The position numbers and the translations under genes are program-made. 64,000 nucleotides of DNA from Nilaparvata lugens (taxonomy: Eukaryota; Arthropoda; Insecta; Hemiptera; Delphacidae). The DNA is taken from positions 52,651,140 to 52,715,139 of the forward strand of contig NC_052511.1 of assembly GCF_014356525.2 (NCBI RefSeq), in the 5' to 3' direction. The notes under the pieces are model-generated. The model searched no databases. It worked only from the letters and a program-made list of their open reading frames with translations, and had not been told where the DNA came from. Shown in pieces: positions 22,601 through 31,563 of the stretch. Numbering within the stretch: position 1 is the first letter of the stretch; every line of letters starts with the position of its first letter.

Positions 22601-24641
22601 AAGGATACCGGAAACCACCCTGGGCAAAATCACTGTCGCTGTAAGTACTTTTATTATTTCAAAAATTTATTGTAAACTCGGTCAAGTTCACTTCTAATGA
22701 GAAATAATAAATAATGTCATAGTACCCTTTTTCAAATAAATAAAATTATTTCCATTTAAGAATTTAACAAGATATTCAACAAAACCTGAATAAATCTCAG
22801 ATAATTTATTATTACTTTTATGTGGGTTATGATGCATATAAATTACTAGCTTGCCCGGCGAACTTCGTACCGCCAAAAAGTCAATGTATCTCATGTCACA
22901 CTTGCTATATATTTGGTGAATCATGAAATTTATCTGACAATCAATATTTTAATTTACATCTCAATACGGACTTCCTATGTGCTTAGTCATGCAGCATTTT
23001 TATTCATTATTCATTTATTTAAATATTCTTTTTCAAAAAAGCTTTGTTTTTTTGTTTTTTTTTTCATAATACATCATACACGTAGAAAGCCTTATTACAT
23101 AAATTATATTTTATACAATTTCTTCAGTGCTTTTTGTATTTTATTTCCATTTTTGATGTTTGATGTATTTTAAATTTTGTATGTATTTGATTTTTGAATC
23201 AGAATAAAAAACAATTTGAAATTGAATTTTGAATTTTTATTGTACAAAATACTACAATCATAGTATAATTATGACACTGAAGGAAAAACTAGGCTGAGCC
23301 TGTACTATTTCTCTCCAAAAATTTTGATAAAATGTTTATGTTGTCCAAAGGTTGACGCTATAATATCACACACTGCTTCGTTACTTGATTTTTGGTCCAG
23401 GAATAATGATTTAAAAACTATGAATTATTATTCCGAAAACATATTCTTCTCAATCGATTGGTAGTAAGATCTATCAGTAAAGTATTGAATTAAAAAAATA
23501 GGTTCAATCAGTGTTTCAAAGATGAATTTAATGTTTTCATAGTTGTTGATTGTCAATAGATGGTCCAGGAAATATGCGATGTACGATGAATTTCTTCCAT
23601 TGAATGATTTCTAGTACACAATTTATCACAAGGTGATGTGTTTATTACAGCTGGTAACTTTAGATGCTAAATCATAGTATTTAATATTATCTTAACCATG
23701 ATCATCTTTCCGTTCTTCGGTAGCCGCTCGGCCGAAAATTTCGAAAACATAGGTCTGTAAAATGGATTAATAAATAATTATTATTAGCCCCCCTATTAAA
23801 ATTTCTGGTCAGAAACCATCCCCAATATTCATTTATTTATTTATTTATTTATTCATAGACAATAGATACAATGCAGGTAAAAACAACAGGCATCCGCCTG
23901 TTCACACAACATATTCCCAAAGTTTCATGCCGTTCTGTCAAGTAGTTTTGAAGTCTATAGGGAACAAACAAACACACAAACAGACATTCATTTTTATTTA
24001 TATAGAAGACTATGCAATTATTCCAATAAAAGCTTTAATTTTGCAAATTATTCATCTTTTCCTTTATTTTTTTTGATTTAGAGATCATTTTGATCTTTTC
24101 CTCAATCTTCCTTTCATCCTACTACCTCTTCTTTCTTTTATTTAGATTCTTCTCTCTTCTCTCCTGTCTTCTAGTTCTTCTTCTACTTGTTCTCTTCTTC
24201 TACCCCTTCTCCTACTTCACCTCTTTCTTCGTCTACCTCTCTGTTTTTCTACTTTTTTCTATTCTTCTCGCACATCTCTTTTCTTCCATCATCATCATCA
24301 TCAACTCCTTCTGCAGTCTCATTTCTTTCCTCTTCTTTCTCCTCGTTCTCTTCTCCTTAATCGTTCTTTTTCTACCGTCTTTCTCTTGCAATTTTCCGAT
24401 TGTTATTTTGTCGAATGAATCTAAAAATCGATTCTTCATATATTTTTGTTTGATTTGTCAGACGGTGCGAGCCTTGAACTACCTGAAGGAGAAGTTGAAG
24501 ATCATCCACCGCGACGTGAAACCGAGCAACATTTTGCTCGACCGACGTGGCAACATCAAGTTGTGCGACTTTGGCATATCGGGCCAGCTGGTCGACTCCA
24601 TTGCCAGGACAAGGGATGCCGGATGCAGGCCTTATATGGCG
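10593..24641 (+). CDS. Mkk4: Mkk4, second copy, partial (exons 1-7 only) with a damaged exon 3
   Basis: This is the same gene on the plus strand: join(10593..10668, 11103..11208, 13569..about 13846, 16942..17005, 19129..19362, 22521..22640, 24462..24641). Exons 1, 2 and 4-7 have the same lengths, phases and splice sites as the complete copy. Exon 3 has lost its last codons and its donor in a deletion, and the alternative GT sites I tested downstream do not restore the frame. Exons 8 and 9 are absent because the sequence stops at the 100-N gap in intron 7. The exons I compared differ from the other copy only synonymously, plus one His codon. It is most simply the other haplotype of the same locus. 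If it is a real paralogue, it cannot make a complete kinase from this sequence. Confidence 0.85.
11103..11208 (+). CDS. Mkk4: Mkk4 (left copy) coding exon 2
   Basis: This exon has acceptor ttcag at 11098-11102 and donor gtaagt at 11209. It encodes [19 protein letters not shown] and a Ser/Asn-rich remainder, entering in phase 1 and leaving in phase 2. Confidence 0.88.
12234..12486. mobile_element. Foldback MITE family G (left arm)
   Basis: The ends are inverted copies: gatatcccatggttt..gtttatgttcc on the left, and ggcgtttatgtttcaa..ccatgg..cttgtgctata read inwards from the right. The interior has ccgattactgtcgactactg. Further copies or pieces are at 34780-34990, 37798-38340, 38915-39150 and 59180-59430. 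Confidence 0.7.
12735..12850 (+). mobile_element. SINE 3' body fragment
   Basis: The sequence agctgtttaccctgttgtca..ggggtgaattacagcattta is the same body that follows the tRNA-like core at 13019-13145. Here it lacks the core. The mirror copy is at about 58815-58945. Confidence 0.7.
12886..13150 (+). mobile_element. tRNA-derived SINE, best-preserved copy
   Basis: The tRNA-like core at 12942-13014 is exactly 73 nt, with a pairing 7-bp acceptor stem (TGTCAGT/GCTGACA) and a 5-bp T stem around TTCGATT. The A box (tggtgtaaggg) fits TRGYNNARNNG and the B box (ggttcgattcc) fits GGTTCGANTCC. The anticodon arm does not fold cleanly. A SINE body and an AT-rich tail follow. Confidence 0.85.
13569..13846 (+). 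CDS. Mkk4: Mkk4 (left copy) exon 3, His-rich, 3' end deleted
   Basis: The acceptor ttttag at 13563-13568 is intact and the His-rich tract reads through to [11 protein letters not shown]. After the CAGT at about 13845 the sequence jumps to what is intron 3 in the other copy, so the SLPKIKPF...EKSR end and the donor gttggt are missing. The open frame runs on to a stop at 13915. Its six-His run is one codon longer than in the right arm. Confidence 0.8.
13917..14122. mobile_element. Near-perfect foldback element in intron 3 (left arm)
   Basis: Two ~85-bp arms (gccatctctaatacaaggcc inwards from 13917 and its complement ending near 14122) surround a ~35-bp loop. It sits about 70 bp from the exon 3 deletion junction. 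The right-arm mirror is at about 57325-57525. Confidence 0.85.
14270..14630 (-). mobile_element. Family A repeat, copy 3 (left arm)
   Basis: It ends cacttcgctcggtcaatta and carries the gaattgcatgcgac variant terminus. The mirror in the right arm is at 56820-57160. Open frame 14028-14360 is incidental, crossing a foldback and this repeat. Confidence 0.65.
15190..15610 (-). mobile_element. Family A repeat, copy 4 (left arm)
   Basis: It has both termini, tctgtgaacagtagacctca and cacttcgctcggtcaataaa. The mirror is at 55864-56256. Confidence 0.7.
16088..16796 (+). mobile_element. Family E repeat, long copy (left arm intron 3)
   Basis: It begins aatcacttagctgaat and runs through repeated gctgattttgggcgtatctt motifs to (gtga)n and tatatatatag at its end. 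Similar ~130-bp modules recur inside it. The right-arm partner at about 54630-55385 has a much longer (TA)n run. The open frames here are by-products of the repeat. Confidence 0.7.
16942..17005 (+). CDS. Mkk4: Mkk4 (left copy) coding exon 4
   Basis: This exon encodes [21 protein letters not shown] between acceptor ttcag and donor gtgagt. Length and phase are the same as at 54420-54483. Confidence 0.9.
17351..18273. mobile_element. TIR element with GGGCCGTTTGCACAGT ends and TTA duplication (left arm)
   Basis: The left end gggccgtttgcacagtgc is mirrored by ctgtgcaaacgaccc at 18273. TTA flanks both sides (17348-17350 and 18274-18276). A 3-bp TTA/TWA target and GGGCC-type ends fit the PIF/Harbinger superfamily. 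It is non-coding. The right-arm copy is at 53104-54074. Confidence 0.7.
19129..19362 (+). CDS. Mkk4: Mkk4 (left copy) coding exon 5, kinase N-lobe
   Basis: This exon encodes [20 protein letters not shown] through to GALFKE, with the Gly-rich loop and catalytic Lys. The donor is gtatgt. Compared with the right arm, the codon differences I checked are synonymous. The intron just after it has a 4-bp gtat insertion. Confidence 0.95.
19585..20362. mobile_element. Family P interspersed repeat (left arm intron 5)
   Basis: This ~780-bp non-coding repeat runs from atctggtgtggcgcactcac to gggcaaggaaagtaaaa. The right-arm copy is at about 50800-51565, and partial copies are at 6859-6945 and 63795-64000. 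I recall this sequence as abundant in brown planthopper. Confidence 0.65.
20377..20962 (+). pseudogene. Mariner-like transposase relic, catalytic core deleted (left arm)
   Basis: Read on the plus strand with frameshifts, the region gives AQRLFRRHF, then [20 protein letters not shown], then [31 protein letters not shown] and [15 protein letters not shown]. Next come [23 protein letters not shown] and RYWAANNP, and finally [15 protein letters not shown] and NFRI. These match in order the N-terminal helix-turn-helix, the first DDE aspartate block and the C-terminus of insect mariner-type transposases. The segment between the RYW block and the C-terminal block is missing, as are the other catalytic residues. 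The minus-strand open frame at 20388-20702 is a shadow of it. Confidence 0.75.
21053..21256. mobile_element. GC-rich foldback MITE family B (left arm)
   Basis: The termini aggtgcgtacag and ctgtacgcacct are inverted repeats. The interior is CpG-rich, with gcggagcg motifs. The same family is nested at 4112-4349 and has its mirror at 49906-50113. Confidence 0.7.
21260..22190. mobile_element. Long-TIR element L carrying a retrotransposon fragment (left arm)
   Basis: Inverted arms of about 150 bp (aattctttgaact..gacatgatcagacacaa from the left, and its complement ending near 22185) enclose ~600 bp that is not palindromic. The mirror is at about 48978-49885. Confidence 0.75.
21404..22010 (+). pseudogene. 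5'-truncated non-LTR retrotransposon 3' end inside element L
   Basis: An open frame (21404-21805) contains [20 protein letters not shown] and YNLRVTSHN, with C-terminal [14 protein letters not shown]. This resembles the end of LINE reverse transcriptase ORFs (the YNTR region). A 3' UTR with aataaag and a short A run follows to 22010. Only the tail of the element is present, as expected for a 5'-truncated insertion. The right-arm frame 49355-49759 (minus) is nearly the same protein. Confidence 0.6.
22257..22443. mobile_element. Foldback MITE family J (left arm intron 5)
   Basis: The sequence gctcaactcacacttacgcg is mirrored by cgcgtaagtgtgagttgagc, with gagagcatgtg and its complement inside. 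Mirror copy 48713-48901 shows TTA on both flanks. A third, partial copy is at 24850-25006. Confidence 0.8.
22521..22640 (+). CDS. Mkk4: Mkk4 (left copy) coding exon 6
   Basis: This exon encodes [20 protein letters not shown] through LGKITVA. The acceptor is ttccag and the donor gtaagt. It appears identical to the right-arm exon. Confidence 0.95.
22846..24010. mobile_element. Interspersed repeat, actagcttgcccggcg to tatatagaagact (left arm intron 6)
   Basis: One end reads ctagcttgcccggcgaactt and the other attcatttttatttatatag, next to gttttgaagtctatagggaa. Such ends occur on many insect retroelement-related repeats. The left arm has an extra ~230 bp (about 23006-23235, with an A-rich end) that the right-arm copy (47436-48315) lacks. 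Confidence 0.55.
24095..24375 (+). repeat. Polypyrimidine tract upstream of exon 7
   Basis: This is an almost pure C/T run of about 270 nt (repeated ttcttct and tcctact) ending about 90 nt before the exon 7 acceptor. The mirror in the right arm is the purine run at about 47040-47335. Long hydrophobic open frames (24090-24650, 46774-47404) are translations of this tract fused to exon 7. Confidence 0.75.
24462..24641 (+). CDS. Mkk4: Mkk4 (left copy) coding exon 7, catalytic and activation loops
   Basis: This is the single copy in this arm, with [21 protein letters not shown] and SIART. Three synonymous differences from the right-arm exons were seen (GAG/GAA, GTG/GTA, TCC/TCA). It is preceded by a polypyrimidine tract of about 270 nt (24095-24370) and followed by the donor gttagt. 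Confidence 0.95.
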
Positions 24642-24754
24642 GTTAGTTGACTCAGTTCAATTATTATCATAAAAGCTGAAATCCAGAGGTAAAAGTAGGG
24701 ATTCAAAGTTATAGTTCCGGTTGAACGTGTACCTCTTTGAAATGTAGGGTAACC

Positions 24755-25760
24755 GTCCACTGGAACCGTATTCAACCGATCCGTTCGGCCGTTGGATCGG
24801 ACGAATCTGCCGGCCGTTAGTTCGGCCGAATATGGTCGTCCATTGGTTTCGTCGATTCTAGTAGAGAGCATGTGTTTCCAAATGGTGACATTAAGACCAG
24901 TCGATTCTAGTCTCCGCGACGTCACCCATTTTAAAGCACATGCTCTCGACTAGAGTCGAATGAATCTCTTCTCGACCTGAGTCACGTAAATGTGAGTTGA
25001 ACCTTAGTTTTCATATTTAACCCATTATCGCCAGACACTCAGAACTGTCCTCCCATTGGCTAAGAATCAACTGTTGGTGAAAATTTGTTTCATTGGCCCT
25101 TTTTACGCTTACCGATTCCTCGACGACACTACACGACAGGAAGCTCTCTGATTGGCTGATTAATTTTACGTAATCGAGAATCAGCCACAGAGCTTCCTGT
25201 CGTGTCTCGTTCCGGCTAGAAATCGGTAAGTGAGAAAACAGCCAATCGGAGGATGGTTCCGAGTGTCGGCCGGCGAAAGGTAAGTGTGAAAACGATCATT
25301 CTCTAGTGAGATACTAAGGGCGATACCATATTAGGCGTTTTTCAGGCGCCAAACTAATCAGCCAATAGGAGAGCTTTCTGCCCTGCTAACTCTGAAAACG
25401 CCTCAAAAAATATGGTCTAGCCCTTACTCTATTATCAAACTTTTATTCAATTCAAACTTAAATGAGAAGCTTTGGTTTAAAAATAGTGGAGTGGCGAAGC
25501 TAGCTTTAAGTTGTGTTGCTTTTTTTTGTGTTGAATGTAAAGCAATTCTACAATCAAATAATCTGGTAAATCATTTCATTTTTTTATCGCCTACAAACAA
25601 TGCAATGGCAACGGTGCGGAATTAGAAAAGGATGAAGCTATCTGCCTTGCCTAAGGATAACCGTCCACTAGAACCGTATTCAACCGATCCGTTCGGCCGT
25701 TGAAATCTGCCGGCCGTTAATTCGGCCGAATATGGTCGTCCATTGGAACCGTTTACGTTA
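24755..25760. repeat. 83-bp satellite remnants split by a left-only insertion
   Basis: One unit lies at about 24755-24846 and another, with a small deletion, at about 25662-25760. Between them is sequence absent from the right arm: a partial family J copy, foldbacks around 25085-25230 (cgacaggaagctct) and 25319-25430 (gggcgataccatatt). In the right arm the same position carries five intact units. Confidence 0.65.
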
Positions 25761-27346
25761 GTCTAGTTCAGTAGTTGGCTGGTTGCCAATTATTGAATTA
25801 ACTACTATCATAGCCACCAACATTTTTCATAAACAATGACTATATTGAGATTTTGAAAATTGAATAAACAAATATCCACTAAATTAGTTATTACAACAAT
25901 CTTACCTTCAGATCCTATTATTGTTCAGCAATCTTTGTCCACAGATTCCTTTGAACATCACGACGATGATATCTTTTGTCTCGCATATTGTAATAACTAA
26001 TTTAGTGTATATTTGTTGTTTATTCAATTTTAAAAATCTCAATATAGTCATTGTTTATGAAAAATTTTGGTGGCTATGATAGTAGTTAATTCAATAATTG
26101 GCAACCAGCCAGCCAATACTGAACTAGACTGAAAGCTGATTACCCTGATCTACTTTCAGCCTACTCCATTTTATTAATCAATGATTTGATCTTATCTACC
26201 TATATAATTATTTACTTTTAATTTTTTGTTTTTTCTCTTAAATATTCATATCAATTGGAACTTCTACAATATTTCCATTTATAAATAAATCCTCAGTTGA
26301 ATTAATGAAATTAACGTTTTGGTAGAGAGTTAGTGGGAAGGATATTTTGAATATTCTTTCCGAAGAATGGACATTGATGCATAACAATATTATCTATAGT
26401 TATTACAAATTGCTTTTTTCATATCATGTACAGTTCAATAATTATTCTCTTAGTCTATATTATGTAAATTCATCTATAATTTTGCTGTATTGTAAGCTAT
26501 TGTATATAAGTGTATAAGCCAGTATAAGCTAGTAATGTTCAAAGTAGTAGACAGAAGGTTGGTCACTCATCTATAGTTTTAAGTTGACATGCAATTGGAG
26601 TGGGGGAACTGCAGCCGTGACGTAGGCTGTAGTACAGAGTAGGCAGAATATCACATTCTTAAAATCATATGGGTCGTATAGTCAAATTATATAACACAAA
26701 CATTTTCTGACATGCAAGCTTTCTGTTTCTGCTTTACAATAATTATCAAAACATTTAAATAATACTAGCATTTGCCATATAAAAGCAAAACACCCACCTC
26801 CCACCTTACCTTTCAAATACTTAAGGCTCTTCATTCTCTTCTAGGTCGTGTAATATTTTGTAGTTTGGCTGTTGTACATAAGCTGTGAATTTCGGGGATG
26901 AGATTTTGATTCTAGTAGAACATGTGCTCGATACAAGCATGTGTTCAGTGCATTTATAATGAATGAAATTCATCGGATTTATCGGGATCGGTTTATCGGT
27001 TTATTGCGATGCATTGGTTTATCAAGATTTTTTACGGGTTAATCTGAAATTTAATAGTATAACGTTGTACTAACGCTTTTCCAGCTTATTAACTTTTTCG
27101 TGTCACGTTTTTAGATTCTTGAAAAACTTTCAATTTATTTTATTCATACAAGTTGAATGAACTTGAAATAATTTAACAACATCATTAGAATCGGTGATCA
27201 TTCGCTATAGTATGGAGAATTTTTAAGTTCTAGGTCAATCTTGAGGAGATTAACGACGATTATTTATTTGAATATACAGTGAATAAACTGTATGCTCAGT
27301 GTGGTACTCTATCACATTTTTACTACACGTGACGTCACGCTGGCGT
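25761..27346. other. Intron 7 of the left Mkk4 copy, no gene seen
   Basis: This AT-rich intronic sequence is mirrored at 43072-44650. An inverted pair around 25780-26110 repeats the gttggctggttgccaatt and ataactaatttagtg motifs. No exon was found before the gap. Confidence 0.6.
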
Positions 27347-27446
27347 NNNNNNNNNNNNNNNNNNNNNNNNNNNNNNNNNNNNNNNNNNNNNNNNNNNNNN
27401 NNNNNNNNNNNNNNNNNNNNNNNNNNNNNNNNNNNNNNNNNNNNNN
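27347..27446. other. Assembly gap of exactly 100 N
   Basis: One hundred consecutive N bases interrupt the window, precisely where the left arm of the inverted duplication ends. A round 100 is a conventional placeholder for a scaffold join of unknown size. The distance and orientation across it are therefore not proven by sequence. Confidence 0.99.
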
Positions 27447-30040
27447 TTTCCATATCGACGTATGAATCTCAAGATTTCTGCTCAAACTACTGTTTGCAAG
27501 GCCAATTCTTTTAGATACATTTGTTGAAAGTGGACTCGTTTACAATTATTTTTTTCTCTTTTTTCCTACCTTCTTCTCCAATACTTCCCTTTTCTTCTCC
27601 TCTTCACCCTTCATTCCTCACTTTTATACCCTCTACCTGCCCATTACATGAGAAGCTATAGTTGGCTAGGTATTTTTCCTTTTTTTCTTTTCAGCACACC
27701 CCACCATGAAGCCTGCTTTTGTATTTTATTAGAAATTTATTTTTTATTGTGATTTTTTTTGTGTTTTGATTTCTTTTATGTATATTGTGTTGATTTGAAT
27801 AAAACTGATTGATTGAATTTCAAGAACCGTACATTATATTCATTCAAGTGATTAGGGGAAATATAAAAATAAAAAATACCTACACCACGAATTCACAAAC
27901 TAGAAATCTGTGTTTTTGATAACTCAATGTCTTTTTATCCGATAATATTATCACGGATCATCAGCCACGTAATCAAAAATCGAGCCACATCAGCAATAGA
28001 ACACAAATCAGTAAACTTGAAATTCAGCAATGAATCTGAGTCAAATAATGCAGAGAGAAGTGCATAATGCAGTTTGTCGTGAATTAGATGAATCTAAAAT
28101 TATTGGATAAAAAATGTACTTACGTGTATTGAAGTTCTGCCACTAAAGAACAAGTCTGATGCAACATATCGCTTTATAATAATTGTCTACCCCTTCCATT
28201 TTTTTTGAAACCAATTGCATCACTGTCTGTGAACGTCAAATTTTGAAAGATGCAGCTTTTCTTCATAATATTCATCTCACACTGTCAGCATTGATTGAAT
28301 GGGATCTGTTGGTGTTATTCATAGGGAATACTGACAGTTTGAAAGTGAATCTAATTACAGTAAAATTCACTCAAAATTGACAGTATCTGTTGAATTGGTA
28401 GTAGTGTTAGTATTTATCAGGAATCTTGACAGTATAAAAAGAATTTCAGTAGTGTGTTGAGAGACATTGTTGCGAATAAGTTTTGTCTCATTATTTTTAA
28501 AAGTAGAGGCTTACTAAGTGTCTGCAAGTTGACCTAGTTTTGAAGCTTAATGCAAAAATGGTAAGAAATATACTTCAAAATATATTCTAAAAGACAAGCT
28601 AGATGAGATCCAATGATCAAGTTTGATTCTAATACTCTACAAAACTATTCATTGCTAATTATTGTCAGGATCAATTCACAATTGATAGCATTTATTTTAA
28701 ATATACTTACCATTGTTGAATAAAAGATTCCATTTTACATTATTAGTTTAAGATTTAGAAACAGTTAAGTCTCTACTCCTACTGGCGAACAAGTGTTATG
28801 CCAGTAGTTCTTCACCTCCAGCCGTATTTTTCAGATAGTTGATATAGATATTAGAAAAATAATTATTGTTTTTTTTTCTGCTTGTCACATCTTTGTACTG
28901 TTTTCTGTGTTTTGGTGAAATGAATTGAATTGAAAATCGAATTATTGAGGATATATTTTTCCTACAATAAGATTCAGTGTGATCAACTTTTATCACCCAT
29001 CATCACTCCAACTGCCCATTTTCGAATCCTAAGACTCAGTTGCACAAAAGCCTGTTAAATTTAAATTACGATTAAATTCCAAGAGAAGATTTTTCTGGAA
29101 AAAAGGCTTATCTTATTGGTTCTCGTGGCATTGAATAAGGATTTAAAGTTAACATACTCTTGTGCAACCCGGTGTAAATATATTTTGTATAGAATGACTT
29201 GAATTGCCCCAAAATACAGCACCGTATAACAGAAGAAAATGGAACAAAAGCAAAATAAACACTTCTAAGGGCCGGGTTCCGAGCTCGGGATTTAGCTAAG
29301 TTCTAGACTTTAAACAGTTGCAGTCAGAAAAATGGCCTTCCAAAACGGGGCGTATTCGCAGTTTACATGAAAATCTTTATTTTCTCATTTCTATAATATT
29401 GGAAACGTTTTTCCTTGACGAAATTAAACATTCCTTAATAAAGCTGGAGCTTTACACAATTTTCTCTTTATTTTGTGTTCAATTTTCTAGTTTTTCAAAA
29501 TTTAATTTAAACGTGGACTGCGACTATGCCCCGTTTTGGAAAGCCAATTTTCTGACTCCAGCTGTTTAAAGCTGGGTTTTTCTTTGTGTGTAAATGCCGT
29601 CGTCAGGGAGAAAATCTCAGATTGGGTAGATTTCAATTTGTCTACATAATCTAAAAGATTATGTTCAATTATGTTTTAATAGGGCAGGCTGAGCTTATAC
29701 TTTTTAATACTTTTAAATGGCAATATGTTGATATTATTAGAAATGTTTAATTTTTTAATAATAAAGACAAATAATGAAAAGTTATTTGATCAGCTGTTTT
29801 AGCACACTTGAAATTTGGACAATATGAATGTCAACAATGCTTGCCGTCGTCGACTGCGGAAATTTACGCATAAAGGAAAACGTACGTTTAAGTCTAGAGC
29901 TCAGCTAAATTGCTAAATGGCTGATTGCCACACAAAGGACCTATGGTACAACAAAATTGCATATATTTCGTATTTTTCCAAAACTGTTTGAGTAAATTCT
30001 GTTTGAGTTTCAGGACAACTTACTGACTAAGTAAACAAAG
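27447..30040. other. Downstream region, no gene; retroelement tail and TIR fossils
   Basis: Bases 27540-27830 are CT-rich and then end tttgaataaaactgattgattga, like a LINE 3' end. 29035-29175 resembles the foldback at 52951-53100 (gttgcacaa..ttggttctcgtgg). 29275-29930 starts gggccgggttccgagctc and has partly inverted ends (ccaaaacggggc and gccccgttttgg). Short open frames have no recognisable content. Confidence 0.5.
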
Positions 30041-30065
30041 CCATCATGCATGACAGGTAGTTGAT

Positions 30066-30181
30066 GGTGACGTCAGCACAGGTAGGGTAGGTCGTCCTAC
30101 ACCAATAAAAACACTAGCTGATATAGATCTGAAATCAACAAGTTTTTATTAGTGTAGGAGCCCTACCTGTGCTGACGTCAC
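30066..30181. mobile_element. Foldback hairpin with CRE-like palindromes
   Basis: Arms ggtgacgtcagcacaggtag and ctacctgtgctgacgtcacc enclose a shorter inner inverted pair (gtcctacaccaataaaaac and its complement). Each arm carries TGACGTCA. It is about 116 bp in total. Confidence 0.85.
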
Positions 30182-30210
30182 CAGAATGCACTACGGCTTT
30201 GGTCACGGAG

Positions 30211-30425
30211 GTGGTGCTAAGCATCGTTTGCACAGTGTCAATTTAAACTAAATTCCATTTTAAAATGGATAAAATCCATATGAAGTCTCATTCGTTATCT
30301 ATGTTATAATGTTGTTAGTTTTGTGGTGCTAAGCGCCGTTTGCACAGTGTCAATTTAAACTAAATTCCATTTTAAAATGGATAAAATCCATATAAAGTCT
30401 CATTCGTTATCTATGTTATAAAGTG
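30211..30425 (+). repeat. Two ~112-bp direct repeats
   Basis: The sequence gtggtgctaagc starts at 30211 and again at 30323, each followed by cgtttgcacagtgtcaattt and the same continuation to gttatctatgttata. The start resembles the GGGCCGTTTGCACAG terminus at 17351. Confidence 0.85.
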
Positions 30426-30619
30426 ATTCATTTAGATTTCAAGCCACCAGCTGATTAAATTCAGTTTAAGCTTTGACTGTACAGACGGCACTAAATGAAA
30501 AACAATAATGTTAACCCTGTTACAAATCCTTTATTAACTATTAACAAGGAAACTTACAACAGATGACATAGTTTATGATTGTTCGAACATCTTCCCTCTC
30601 CCTTCAATTTGTAATATCC

Positions 30620-31134
30620 TATAGTGAGGTCCACGTTATAATGACAGTAGAGGAAGATAGGAAAACAAGGTTGCCGATCCTCCGTCTTGTCAATGATTTC
30701 TATAGAAGGTAGTTGATACAGGCTTATTGATGTAAATTAACTGTTCATTCCAGTTTAAATTATCAATTATATTTTATTAAGCAAGAAATAATATTTTCAT
30801 GATGAATTTCCCAAATTAAGATAAATATCTTGTCAATTAATTACTAATTCTACATTGTTAAAAGACGATCTAGCAACAAAGAAAAGCGAGAAAGAGATAG
30901 TTTAAAATTATCAATTATATTTTATTAAGCAAGAAATAATATTTTCATGATGAATTTTCATAATTAATATGAAAAATATCTTGTTAAATTAATTATCAAT
31001 TCTACATTGTTAAAAGACGATTTAGCAACAGACCAAAGCGAGAAAGAGATAGCACTATCCGCTTTGTTGGATGATAGACAAGGAAAGCAATACCATTCCT
31101 AATCAAACACTGCCATTACAACATGGACCTTACT
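30620..31134. mobile_element. Family C TIR element copy
   Basis: It starts atagtgaggtccacgttata and ends attacaacatggacctta. It contains an internal partial duplication (attgttaaaagacgat at about 30853 and 31008). Confidence 0.7.
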
Positions 31135-31563
31135 AAAGTTTCATAAAATATTCATAAAACATTCAAGTGTTTTTCGTTCTAATTTTGATAGCAGGAAATA
31201 CATATCTTCAACAACTTTACCTCATGTTTATTATATCACGATATAAAACCAAAATAATACAAATGGATTAATAAGGCATAATTTATTTATGGCATAACTT
31301 CATATTATATAAAAATGAATCAACTATATTGAGATTTAATTCAAACTGTCAGTATTCCTCATAGATAGCATCAATGCTACACATTCAATCAATACTGACA
31401 GATTGAAGTGGATCTCACTCTGGTACCTTGTTGTTTTTACTTCTAATTACACAAAAAAGACGAAACAAAAAGATAAAAGTCAATTCAATTTAAAAAAAAA
31501 ATATTGAGAGTAGCCCTTAAAAATTACATCACAATCACATATAAATATATTATGATTTAAATA

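Larger units (their letters stand above)
6859..27346 (+). repeat. Left arm of a ~20.5-kb inverted duplication
   Basis: The arm aligns in reverse complement with 43072-63890 over its whole length, covering the Mkk4 5' flank, exons 1-7 and all intervening transposon fossils. The shared end at 6859 is agtagacttgtgatgcgcgg. At the inner end the match stops exactly at the N run. Arm lengths are 20,488 and 20,819 bp, differing through insertions and duplications. The match was followed by eye through landmarks, not by a full alignment. Confidence 0.93.

Noticed and set aside
27250..27514. Open frames running through the N stretch
   Set aside because: The reading continues only because N codons are not stops; there is no sequence support.
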